NCBI RefSeq assembly: GCF_014855515.1
Contig: NZ_JACYFK010000003.1
Span: 124,001 to 188,000, forward strand
Length of the DNA: 64,000 bases
Direction of reading: 5' to 3'
Origin: Euzebyella marina
Lineage (GTDB): Bacteria; Bacteroidota; Bacteroidia; Flavobacteriales; Flavobacteriaceae
The translations under genes were made by a program, and so were the position numbers. The stretch's first letter is position 1, and every line of letters starts with the position of its first letter. This document shows, piece after piece, positions 45,935 to 54,692 of this stretch. The notes beneath the pieces were generated by a model. That model was given only the letters and a program-made list of their open reading frames with translations, was not told the DNA's origin and did not search any database.

Positions 45935-47236
45935 ATGCGTACAAAATCCCTTAAAAAGAATCGTATCAACGTGGTAACCTTGGGTTGCTCTAAGAACCTT
46001 TACGACTCAGAGGTCTTAATGGGTCAATTGAAGGCCAATGACAAAGAAGTCGTGCATGAGGAAGATGGCAATGTGGTCGTTATCAATACTTGCGGTTTTA
46101 TTGCCAATGCCAAAGAGGAAAGTGTCAATACGATTCTTGAGTACGTACAGAAGAAAGAGGCGGGCGAGGTCGACAAAGTGTTCGTTACCGGTTGCTTGAG
46201 CGAACGTTATAAGCCAGACCTACAAAAAGAGATACCGCATGTCGATGAGTATTTCGGCACTAGTGAATTACCTAATCTTTTAAAGGCTTTAGGGGCCGAT
46301 TACAAGCATGAATTGATAGGGGAGCGGTTGACGACAACACCGAAGAACTATGCTTACCTTAAAATTGCCGAGGGTTGCGATCGACCTTGTTCTTTTTGTG
46401 CCATACCTCTAATGCGTGGTAAGCATAAGAGTAAACCCATCGAAGAATTAGTGACAGAAGCCCAGAAGTTGGCGGCTAAAGGTGTTCAAGAGCTTATTCT
46501 CATAGCTCAAGATTTAACTTATTACGGACTCGACCTTTATAAGAAAAGAAATTTGGCCGAATTGTTGGAGCAATTGGTAAAAGTAGAAGGTATTGAATGG
46601 ATTCGTCTTCATTATGCTTTTCCAACGGGCTTTCCAATGGATGTTTTGGATGTCATGAACCGCGAACCGAAGGTTTGTAATTATTTAGATATTCCCCTAC
46701 AGCATATTTCCGATGCGATTCTCAAAAGTATGAGAAGGGGCACTACCCAAGAGAAAACGACCAAATTGTTGAAAGAGTTTAGGGCAGCCGTTCCGAACAT
46801 GACAATTAGAACTACTTTGATTGTAGGCTACCCTGGGGAAACCGAAGAGGATTTTGAAATCTTGAAAGAATGGGTCAAAGAAATGCGTTTTGAACGTTTA
46901 GGTTGTTTCACATACAGTCACGAAGAGAATACGCATGCCTATTCACTTGAGGATGATGTGCCGGAAGAAATAAAACAACAGCGTGCCAACGAGATTATGG
47001 AGATTCAATCTCAAATTTCTTGGGAGCTAAACCAAGAGAAAATAGGTCAGACCTTTCGATGTATGATTGACCGTAAAGAGGGTAATTATTTCATTGGTAG
47101 AACCGAATTTGATTCACCTGATGTTGATAACGAGGTGCTTATAGATGCCACCAAACATTATCTAAAACAAGGTGAGTTCGCAGAAATACGTATTTTCGAA
47201 GCGGCCGATTTCGACCTTTACGGTGAACCCGTTTAA
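45935..47236 (+). CDS. rimO: Ribosomal protein S12 methylthiotransferase RimO
   Basis: 433 residues from the ATG at 45935. The N-terminal UPF0004 domain has three cluster-binding Cys (VTLGCSKNLYDSE, INTCGFI, VTGCLSERY). The radical-SAM domain carries CDRPCSFCAIP, and a C-terminal TRAM domain follows (about 370-433). The enzyme methylthiolates an Asp of ribosomal protein S12. The N-terminal G-C-S-K-N and the RKHKS-type loop distinguish it from MiaB. It lies near ftsY and the ribosomal genes, a common arrangement in this phylum. Confidence 0.96.
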   Translation: MRTKSLKKNRINVVTLGCSKNLYDSEVLMGQLKANDKEVVHEEDGNVVVINTCGFIANAKEESVNTILEYVQKKEAGEVDKVFVTGCLSERYKPDLQKEIPHVDEYFGTSELPNLLKALGADYKHELIGERLTTTPKNYAYLKIAEGCDRPCSFCAIPLMRGKHKSKPIEELVTEAQKLAAKGVQELILIAQDLTYYGLDLYKKRNLAELLEQLVKVEGIEWIRLHYAFPTGFPMDVLDVMNREPKVCNYLDIPLQHISDAILKSMRRGTTQEKTTKLLKEFRAAVPNMTIRTTLIVGYPGETEEDFEILKEWVKEMRFERLGCFTYSHEENTHAYSLEDDVPEEIKQQRANEIMEIQSQISWELNQEKIGQTFRCMIDRKEGNYFIGRTEFDSPDVDNEVLIDATKHYLKQGEFAEIRIFEAADFDLYGEPV

Positions 47237-47333
47237 GCCTATATCTTCAAAATAGAGTTGGGGTAAGACTGGTCATTATCATCCCGACCATTTTCACTTT
47301 AAAATTATTCACTACTTTAGGGGAGACCAACTC

Positions 47334-47377
47334 AATGTAGAAAGTTCTCAACCTTGCTGCATTGGAACTACTACATT
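47334..47377 (+). promoter_or_regulatory. Imperfect inverted repeat just before the dgoD start
   Basis: AATGTAGAAAGTTC (47334-47347) and GAACTACTACATT (47365-47377) are complementary apart from one base. The right arm ends 3 bases before the ATG. It could be an operator or an RNA hairpin that hides the translation start. Confidence 0.45.
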
Positions 47378-47380
47378 TTA

Positions 47381-48538
47381 ATGACCGATCTTCAAATCGA
47401 AAAGGTTGAACTTTTCAAGGTTCCGCCTAGATGGCTATTTCTAAAGATTACCACCAAAGGTGGACTTGTCGGATGGGGCGAACCCGTTGTTGAAGGGAAG
47501 GCCTCTACCGTACAGGCATGTGTGCATGAACTTTCAAAATTTATTATAGGGCGTTCTGCGAACGACATAGAGGATATTTGGCAGACTTTATATGCCGGAG
47601 GATTTTATCGTGGCGGACCTATTCTGATGAGTGCCCTTTCAGGAATAGACCAAGCACTTTGGGATATTAAAGGAAAACATTTGAACGTTCCCGTCTATGA
47701 GTTGTTAGGAGGGGCCGTTCGACAACGCATGAAAATGTACTGTTGGATTGGTGGTGATGACCCGCAGGTGGTTCTCGAACAAGCTAGACAGAAAGTAAAT
47801 GATGGTTATCAGGCCGTGAAGATGAATGCCACCGGGGCTTTTGGTTGGATCGATTCGCTGGCTAAGGTCAAAATCGTGTCGGAGAATATCAGGTTGCTAC
47901 GCGAAGAATTTGGTGATACGCTTGATATTGGGCTTGATTTTCATGGCAGAATTCATAAAGGTATGGTCAAACGCCTTATCGATGAATTGGCTCCCTATTA
48001 TCCTATGTTCATAGAAGAGCCTGTGCTGAGTGAGAACAATGAGGCGCTTGATCAAATTTATCCGTATACCTCCATTCCTATAGCGACGGGCGAACGCATG
48101 TTTTCTCGTTGGCATTTCAAAGAATTATTGCATCGGGGTACTGTCGATATTATTCAGCCAGACTTGAGCCATGCTGGCGGAATTTCCGAAGTGAGAAGAA
48201 TCGCTGCCATGGCCGAAGCATACGATGTGGCTTTGGCTCCACACTGCCCCTTAGGTCCGATAGCCTTGGCGTCTTGCCTTCATGTTGATTTTAATTCAAT
48301 CAACGCATTTATTCAAGAAAGTAGTCTGGGTATACATTATAACAAAGGCTTTGATTTGCTTGATTATATGAACAATCCCGAAGTTTTTGAGCTTAAAGAT
48401 GGGTATGTAAACCTTTTGAAGGGCCCAGGTCTAGGGGTTGAAATGAATGAAGACAAATTAAAGGAGGCCCAAAAAATAGGCCATGACTGGTCAAACCCAA
48501 TATGGCGTAACTACGACGGTAGTTTTGCCGAGTGGTAG
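47381..48538 (+). CDS. dgoD: D-galactonate dehydratase (mandelate racemase/muconate lactonising enolase family)
   Basis: 385 residues from the ATG at 47381; an ATG at 47354 would add nine residues. It closely follows E. coli DgoD in memory: PPRWLFLKITT at the N-terminus, FYRGGPILMSALSGIDQALWDIKGK, GLDFHGR, FIEEPVL, ATGERMFSRWHFK, QPDLSHAGGISE and APHCPLGPIALASC. Metal ligands Asp, Glu and Glu lie in these motifs, with the catalytic His in DFHGR and in PHCPLGP. It converts galactonate to 2-keto-3-deoxygalactonate. It heads a three-gene cassette with a GntP permease and a lactonase. Confidence 0.94.
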   Translation: MTDLQIEKVELFKVPPRWLFLKITTKGGLVGWGEPVVEGKASTVQACVHELSKFIIGRSANDIEDIWQTLYAGGFYRGGPILMSALSGIDQALWDIKGKHLNVPVYELLGGAVRQRMKMYCWIGGDDPQVVLEQARQKVNDGYQAVKMNATGAFGWIDSLAKVKIVSENIRLLREEFGDTLDIGLDFHGRIHKGMVKRLIDELAPYYPMFIEEPVLSENNEALDQIYPYTSIPIATGERMFSRWHFKELLHRGTVDIIQPDLSHAGGISEVRRIAAMAEAYDVALAPHCPLGPIALASCLHVDFNSINAFIQESSLGIHYNKGFDLLDYMNNPEVFELKDGYVNLLKGPGLGVEMNEDKLKEAQKIGHDWSNPIWRNYDGSFAEW

Positions 48539-48584
48539 GTAAGTGAACAAAAATGCTTCATTATTTAATAACCAAAATTAGAAT

Positions 48585-49907
48585 ATGATTTATGTTATCG
48601 CCCTTTTGCTGGCACTTGCGTTCATAGTACTTGGAATTGTTAGATGGAAGATTCATCCGTTTTTTGTTCTCTTGCTTTCTGCCATTGCTTATGGTTTTAT
48701 TACCGGCATGGGGGTTGAGCAGATTGTTTCGGCGGTTAATGATGGCTTCGGAAGTATTATGGGTAAAATAGGGTTGATCATATTCTTTGGGGTGGCCATC
48801 GGTACTATTTTAGAAAAGTCAGGTGGGGCAATGGTCATTGCCAGTAGAATGATCAAGCTTATTGGTGAAAAGTCGATTCATATGGCCATGATGCTCACCG
48901 GGTACTTGTTGTCGATACCCGTATTTGCTGATAGTGCTTTCATCATCATGAATTCATTGAACAAAGCGCTTTCCGATAAGGCCAAAGTTTCATATGCAGG
49001 CACAACTGCGGCCATGGCCCTTGGTCTTACGGCTACCCATGTAATGGTGCCGCCAACGCCAGGACCCATAGCGGCTGCCGGTATTTTAAATGCAGATTTG
49101 GGCAGTGTCATCTTATGGGGGCTTATCATCAGCTCGTTGTCTTTGATTACTTGTTATTTCTTCGCCGTTAAGATTGCCGCAAAGGTGAAAGTGCCCATAA
49201 TTATGGCAACTTCCTCAGATGCACTTCATAAGCCAAAACTTAGGTTGTCTTTGCTTTGTATTGTCGTTCCTATAATACTAATAGTCTTAAAATCTATTTT
49301 TGATTATCCTGAACTGAATTTGACGGACAGTTCTGTTTATCCGGTCATTTCATTTGTTGGAAGTCCGGTAATAGCGCTCTTAATAGGTGTCATTCTTTCT
49401 TTGGCCTTGCCTGAAAAACTTGATGAAGAAGTCTATTCTGCAACGGGCTGGCTTGGTGAGGCAGTTCGTATTGCCGCACCTATCATTTTAATTACAGGTG
49501 CAGGTGGTATTTTTGGTGCCATGCTACAAAATTCGGGTATTGCCGATTTGATTACCCAAAGTTTTGATGGCATGTCTATCGGACTCTTTTTCCCCTTTTT
49601 GCTGGCTGCCTGTCTTAAAACGACCCAAGGTTCATCAACTGTGGCTTTGATAACTACGGCTTCTATTGTAGCACCTATGATGCCAGCGTTGGGCTTGGAA
49701 GAACCTTTTATGAAAACCATGACGGTACTGGCGATTGGCGCCGGATCAACGGTTGTTTCTCATGCTAATGACAGTTTCTTTTGGGTACTTACCCAATTGA
49801 CGGGAATGGATGTAAAGCAGGGTAATCAAGTTCAAACAGTAGGTACTTTGGTTTTAGGTACTAGTGCCATTACCATTATCTTTTTGGTCTCGAAAATCAT
49901 GATTTAA
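48585..49907 (+). CDS. GntP family sugar-acid permease
   Basis: 440 residues with about 12 hydrophobic segments. GntP hallmarks are present: GFGSIMGKIGLIIFFGVAIG, EKSGGAMVIASRMI, IPVFADSAFIIM, HVMVPPTPGPIAAAG and TTQGSSTVALITTASIV near the C-terminus, then GSTVVSHANDSFFWV. The family imports gluconate, galactonate-type acids or related compounds with protons. Placement 46 bases after galactonate dehydratase argues for an aldonate substrate. Confidence 0.93.
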   Translation: MIYVIALLLALAFIVLGIVRWKIHPFFVLLLSAIAYGFITGMGVEQIVSAVNDGFGSIMGKIGLIIFFGVAIGTILEKSGGAMVIASRMIKLIGEKSIHMAMMLTGYLLSIPVFADSAFIIMNSLNKALSDKAKVSYAGTTAAMALGLTATHVMVPPTPGPIAAAGILNADLGSVILWGLIISSLSLITCYFFAVKIAAKVKVPIIMATSSDALHKPKLRLSLLCIVVPIILIVLKSIFDYPELNLTDSSVYPVISFVGSPVIALLIGVILSLALPEKLDEEVYSATGWLGEAVRIAAPIILITGAGGIFGAMLQNSGIADLITQSFDGMSIGLFFPFLLAACLKTTQGSSTVALITTASIVAPMMPALGLEEPFMKTMTVLAIGAGSTVVSHANDSFFWVLTQLTGMDVKQGNQVQTVGTLVLGTSAITIIFLVSKIMI

Positions 49908-49965
49908 AACCGAAAATCAATTGGAAGATTGCTCCATCTAAATCGCACATCTTAAAGTTTAACTT

Positions 49966-50961
49966 ATGAAAAAGCTCTTATTTTTTATATTTACCAGCTT
50001 CAATTTCGCAGGTCTTACAGCGCAGGAAATCAAAGAGGGCGCTCGAATTGAAATTTTAGATTCAATAGCTTTGGAGGTTATCAATCCGGATGCCGCGATT
50101 ACAGTAATTGCCAAGGGTTTTCAATGGACGGAAGGTCCGCTCTACGTGGCCGATGGTGATTATCTTTTGTTTTCCGATATCCCTCAAAATACCGTCTTTA
50201 AACTGGATGCTTCTGGCAAGCTCACCGAATTTGTGAAACCTTCAGGTTATTTGGGCGATGGTACGTATGGTGATGAACCAGGCTCGAACGGCCTTTTGTT
50301 AAGCCCAGATGGCGAATTGGTATTGATGCAACATGGCGAAAGGCAAGTGGCTAAAATGGCTGCACCGTTAGAATCTCCCAAAGCAAGTTTTGTTCCTTTG
50401 GTTTCGAAATTTGAAGGTAAAAAGTTCAATAGCCCGAATGATGGTGTTTATGACCAACAAGGCAACTTATACTTTACCGATCCCCCATACGGATTGCCAC
50501 AAAAGATGGAAGATCCCAACAAAGAACTGGATTATCAAGGACTGTTTTGTCTGAAAACTTCTGGGGAGACAGTTTTGGTGGATAAATTGTCAAGACCCAA
50601 TGGAGTTGCGTTATCCGTTGATGAAGACAAGCTTTATGTGGCAGTTTCAAACCCGGAAAAAGCAGTTTGGTGGGTATACGATATTCTAGGTACGGGAAAC
50701 CTTATCAATAAAAAGGTATTTTATGATGCAACCAATTTGGTCGGGAAAGAAGGTCAGCAAGGGTTGCCTGATGGTATGAAAATGCATAGCAAGGGCTTTT
50801 TATTTGCTACTGGCCCTGGTGGTATTTGGGTATTTGATTCAAATAAGCCCGTTGCCCGAATCTATACAGGCGAGAATACAGCCAACTGCGCTTTTGATGC
50901 GAAGGAGAAAAGGCTTTTCATGACAGCCGATGACTATGTTTTGCAGCTGAATCTTAAATAG
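49966..50961 (+). CDS. Exported SMP-30/gluconolactonase-like lactonase
   Basis: 331 residues with an N-terminal signal peptide cut after about residue 19 (LTAQEIKEG). The six-bladed propeller has metal-ligand residues in FQWTEGPLYV (Glu), KFNSPNDGVYD (Asn), LSRPNGVALS (Asn) and GLPDGMKMH (Asp). The usual function is hydrolysis of sugar lactones to aldonic acids. Because it is exported while the dehydratase is cytoplasmic, I infer that the lactone is opened outside the inner membrane and the acid is then carried in by the GntP permease. It is the third gene of that cassette. Confidence 0.9.
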   Translation: MKKLLFFIFTSFNFAGLTAQEIKEGARIEILDSIALEVINPDAAITVIAKGFQWTEGPLYVADGDYLLFSDIPQNTVFKLDASGKLTEFVKPSGYLGDGTYGDEPGSNGLLLSPDGELVLMQHGERQVAKMAAPLESPKASFVPLVSKFEGKKFNSPNDGVYDQQGNLYFTDPPYGLPQKMEDPNKELDYQGLFCLKTSGETVLVDKLSRPNGVALSVDEDKLYVAVSNPEKAVWWVYDILGTGNLINKKVFYDATNLVGKEGQQGLPDGMKMHSKGFLFATGPGGIWVFDSNKPVARIYTGENTANCAFDAKEKRLFMTADDYVLQLNLK

Positions 50962-50963
50962 GA

Positions 50964-51941
50964 CTATTCTTCATCTGTTTGCATTTCAACAACAACGTTG
51001 CCTATTTTTTTTCCTGTGGATACATATTCGTAAGCTTCGATGATTTGTGAAAAGGGATAAATTCTGTCGATGACCGGATGAAACTCATTGTTTTCGACCA
51101 ACTTTGTGATATAGGTTAAACTTTCACCGATTTTTGAAGGCATTGGAAAAATGACTTTTTTTCCTCCTGTAAAGGGCGATACGAGTGCCCAGAAAATGTT
51201 GGCCCCTCCTTTACCGAGTTCTGTGGAGATATACTTTCCTTTCGGCTTTAAAATCTTCCGGCATTTTTTAAAAGAGCTTTTACCTACCGCATCCAGAACA
51301 AGGTCGAATTGAATATTTTGCTTGGTAAAGTCCTCTGTTTGGTAATCTAGAACCTGTTCCGCGCCCAAAGATTTAACAAGATCAATATTTTTTCCTTCAG
51401 CTGTGGCAATAACCTTTATTCCCCTGCTTTTTAGAATTTGGATGGCCGCACTTCCGATAGCACCGGTTCCTCCATTGACCATTACCAGATTGCCCTTTTC
51501 AAGTTTTATCTTATTCAGGCAATTAATGGCATAGTGGGCACCTTCGCAGCAGGCAGCAGCCTCCGAATGGCTAATCGATGCTGGTTTCTTCTTTACATGC
51601 TTGGTACTCTTTAGTATCAAATATTCGGCATGTGAACTGATAATTTCATCATTGAAACCAAAAACTTCGTCTCCTACGCTATATTCTTTAATATCGGCAC
51701 CCACAGCCTCGATGACTCCCGAAAAGTCAGTTCCTGGTGTTGGTTTCGTGGGTTTAAACAGCCCTGTAAAAAATCGACTGACAAAATAACGTGCGGTTAA
51801 AAGTCCCTCATCCGTTCTGTTGACAGTAGCGGCATGAACCCTTACCAAAATTTCAGAGGAGTTTGGAGATGGTTTTTCTCGATTGGTAATTTTCAAAACG
51901 TCAGTAGGGCGACCATACTTTTGGTAGACAAGAGCTTGCAT
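50964..51941 (-). CDS. NAD(P)-dependent alcohol dehydrogenase-like protein (quinone-oxidoreductase branch of the MDR family)
   Basis: 325 residues. GroES-like N-terminal domain with ATVNRTDEGLL, and GTDFSGVIEAVGADIKEYSVGDEVFG. The Rossmann nucleotide-binding domain shows VNGGTGAIGSAAIQILKSRG. The catalytic-zinc Cys/His set and the structural-zinc Cys cluster are missing, which places it in the zinc-free quinone reductase or reticulon-4-interacting-like branch. The expected activity is NADPH-dependent reduction of quinones or enones. It converges on the lactonase gene with two bases between stops. Confidence 0.9.
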   Translation of the reverse strand: MQALVYQKYGRPTDVLKITNREKPSPNSSEILVRVHAATVNRTDEGLLTARYFVSRFFTGLFKPTKPTPGTDFSGVIEAVGADIKEYSVGDEVFGFNDEIISSHAEYLILKSTKHVKKKPASISHSEAAACCEGAHYAINCLNKIKLEKGNLVMVNGGTGAIGSAAIQILKSRGIKVIATAEGKNIDLVKSLGAEQVLDYQTEDFTKQNIQFDLVLDAVGKSSFKKCRKILKPKGKYISTELGKGGANIFWALVSPFTGGKKVIFPMPSKIGESLTYITKLVENNEFHPVIDRIYPFSQIIEAYEYVSTGKKIGNVVVEMQTDEE

Positions 51942-51994
51942 CGATTGTTATTTTCCCATAAGACGCCATCAAGTACTATTTGTTACTAAAATAT

Positions 51995-52002
51995 CAAAAC
52001 TA
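51995..52002 (-). promoter_or_regulatory. Promoter -7 box for the dehydrogenase-like gene
   Basis: On the minus strand this reads TAGTTTTG, an exact TAnnTTTG match, about 53 bases before the start at 51941. Confidence 0.5.
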
Positions 52003-52046
52003 CTAATGGTCACTTTCGAAAAGTAGATGTATTTTAACCTATTAGC

Positions 52047-54524
52047 TTAATCAACCAAGAATAAAGCATTGGCAAAGAAGAGTTTACCATTTTGCCAAAA
52101 ACCTCTAAACAGGGGGTTGTCGACCATATAAATAATAGTTCCCTTGCCTTGCTTCTCTGAGCCGAATACCAATGTTTCGCCTATTTTTTTCTGGGCTTCA
52201 CTTCCTGCAAAACCGGCTATTGGTTTTGAATGTCCAGCATCTAAGAATACTACCGTGCCCTTATCAAGGTATTCGTAAGCATCGCTACCTAGTTTTAAAG
52301 AGAAATAATCTTTCTTATACCCGAAAGCCAAAGGGTGGGTGTTGTCTACCGTGGTTTTAAATATAGCCCCGGTAATCTCCTGTTTGATTTGTTCTCGTTG
52401 GTTCATCTCGAAAGATGGGGCACTAAAACTGCTATCCTGCTCTATTTTTTTTAATCCTATAGAAAAAGCTTTCTGCTTAGCCAGTGTTTTGAGTGATGCA
52501 CCCATGGCTACTAATTTTCCACCTTGTTGAACCCAGTTTTTAATTTCGCCCATGACCTCTTTATCAAGAAAACGGTTGTAGTCATCACCATCGGGCAGGA
52601 TCAGAATGTCATAATCAGATAAATCTATCTGTTTGAAATACTCTGTGTCGATTACAGTAACCGGGTAATTCAATTTCTGTTCAAAGAAATGCCAAATTTC
52701 GCCAAACCGTAGGGTAGAGGAGGGCTGGCCAGAGAGTATGGCTATTTTTGAATCTTTGATGAGACCTACAGAGCTAGAGCCAAAATCTTTGCCTCCTTCT
52801 ACAAAACCGGTCTGGGTCGGGAATAACTCTCTTTGATGTTTAGATGCTGCTTTTGATAGCTTGCCGATGAAATCATCTAAGAATTGGTTGTCTGCCTGTG
52901 TAATGATCAATGAGCCTCTCTCATAACTTCTACCGTCTTGGACAAAAGGCTTTTTGGCATAGCGCACACGAATACCTTCCTTAATTAATTCTGAAAGAAA
53001 TTGCGCATCGTTAAAGCTGTTCCATTTGGTGAGATAAGCATAGGCACCCTCTGCTACCGCGTTATCTTTAATACTGGTTTCTGGCCTAACAGGGTTATAA
53101 CCAATGGCAGCTTCGCTCGCTACTGCTTCCAGACCGTAGGCGAAGGGCAATGACCACGCCGTAATATCATAGGTGAGCGAATCGGTTAGCTTGGCATTGG
53201 GTTCAAAAAGAACTTTGACTAAGGTTCCTTTGTTCTGTGTGACAGGTACCACCAAACTGTGCTGTGATGTTCTTAGATTTCCCGACTTGCCTTGTTCGAA
53301 AAGAAAGCCTTTGGCATTATTGGTTGATGCCATGCCGTACTCTATCTCATGTTGATCTAGCAATGCTGTAAGTTCTTTTATTTGGTCTGGGTTGCCGTTC
53401 AGTACATAGCTTTTAAACCTGTAGTTCTTACTTTCATGAAATTTTCTGAATTCTTCGTTCAGTTGGGCAGTATTCTCGGTTGCTACCTCTAGTGTAGATA
53501 GGCCTGTTGTTAAATGGTGTTCGATTCTGTCCTTCAGCGAAAGGGTGTCCCCGACACTGGTAGTGATTCCTAGCCCTGCACGTCCGCTACCTCCTTGTTC
53601 ATAGGTCATGCCTATACTGCCATTGTAGGTAGGGTAGGTGTCGCCATAACTCGGATACAAGAGATCAAAAACTTCCTTTGTAAAATAAAACCACCCATTG
53701 GCATCGAAATATTTGGCGTGGTTCTTACCAACGGTTACTTGAAACTCGCGTTGAAAATCGGTTATAACTTCGTGAAATGGTTCTGCCGCTGGTGCAAAAT
53801 AATAAGGGCTGTCTACTTCTTGCTCGTGAAAGTCTACATGAATATGGGGTAGCCATTGATTATAAAACTTGATTCGTTGTTGACTTTCTTTCTGCGTCAA
53901 CCACGCCCAATCTCTATTCAGGTCGAACATATAGTGGTTGGGGCGACCATTAAGCCAAGGTTCGTGATGCTCTTTGCTGTTCGGGTCTATTTGATTCGGA
54001 CTGTTCTTGTATTGGTAGTACCAGTTGACATAGCGTTCACGACCATCAGGGTTAACACAGGGGTCGATGATTACTACCGTATTCTTGAGATATTCCTGTT
54101 TCTTTGTTAGAAGTTCGTAAACCGTTTGCATAGAGGCTTCGGTACTTACACTCTCATTACCGTGTACGTTATAGCTCATCCATACAATAGCCTTGGTAGG
54201 CTTTCCATTACCATTGATGTTTTCTAGATGTTCTTGTCTGATCTGGTCTAATCGGGCCATGTTCTCTTCAGAAGAAATGTAGACCAGCATCAAGGGTCGG
54301 TTCTCGTAAGTGGTGCCGTACGCCACGAGTTGTATTCTTTTAGAGTCATTTTCAGCTAAATGTTCATAATAATCCATCACCCTGTGGTGACGGGTAAACT
54401 GTGTGCCGAGTTCATATCCCAAAAATGCTGAGGGAGACTGAATATGTTGCGCCCAAATTGTTGGTTGCATCAGAAACAATAGAAGAAAGAAAAGTGACTT
54501 TATGGGCATAATTTTCAAATTCAA
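52047..54524 (-). CDS. Secreted M14-family metallopeptidase with a C-terminal glutamine-amidotransferase-like domain
   Basis: 825 residues with a signal peptide cut near TIWAQH. The M14 zinc-carboxypeptidase domain (about 30-350) has zinc ligands in YNVHGNESVSTEASMQ and in HIHVDFHEQEV, and the catalytic Glu in GMTYEQGGSGRAG. Later residues (about 590-690) form a class I glutamine-amidotransferase-like fold (KIAILSGQPSS, YDILILPDGDDYNRF, GGKLVAMGASL). The layout is common in Bacteroidota peptidases of this type. It is presumably a periplasmic or secreted protein-degrading enzyme. It diverges from bshC. Confidence 0.93.
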   Translation of the reverse strand: MNLKIMPIKSLFFLLLFLMQPTIWAQHIQSPSAFLGYELGTQFTRHHRVMDYYEHLAENDSKRIQLVAYGTTYENRPLMLVYISSEENMARLDQIRQEHLENINGNGKPTKAIVWMSYNVHGNESVSTEASMQTVYELLTKKQEYLKNTVVIIDPCVNPDGRERYVNWYYQYKNSPNQIDPNSKEHHEPWLNGRPNHYMFDLNRDWAWLTQKESQQRIKFYNQWLPHIHVDFHEQEVDSPYYFAPAAEPFHEVITDFQREFQVTVGKNHAKYFDANGWFYFTKEVFDLLYPSYGDTYPTYNGSIGMTYEQGGSGRAGLGITTSVGDTLSLKDRIEHHLTTGLSTLEVATENTAQLNEEFRKFHESKNYRFKSYVLNGNPDQIKELTALLDQHEIEYGMASTNNAKGFLFEQGKSGNLRTSQHSLVVPVTQNKGTLVKVLFEPNAKLTDSLTYDITAWSLPFAYGLEAVASEAAIGYNPVRPETSIKDNAVAEGAYAYLTKWNSFNDAQFLSELIKEGIRVRYAKKPFVQDGRSYERGSLIITQADNQFLDDFIGKLSKAASKHQRELFPTQTGFVEGGKDFGSSSVGLIKDSKIAILSGQPSSTLRFGEIWHFFEQKLNYPVTVIDTEYFKQIDLSDYDILILPDGDDYNRFLDKEVMGEIKNWVQQGGKLVAMGASLKTLAKQKAFSIGLKKIEQDSSFSAPSFEMNQREQIKQEITGAIFKTTVDNTHPLAFGYKKDYFSLKLGSDAYEYLDKGTVVFLDAGHSKPIAGFAGSEAQKKIGETLVFGSEKQGKGTIIYMVDNPLFRGFWQNGKLFFANALFLVD

Positions 54525-54692
54525 TAAAAAGCTTCCTAATAAGTGGCCATAAGGAAAGCGAGGGAAATCAAATCTAATGAATATTGGTTGATAAAGAATT
54601 CTTGTATCTACAATAAGGGCATTATTTCGACTAAACGTATTAACGAATTTTTAGCAAGTCGAAATGTTGAACTGTTTTATATTTACACCTCT

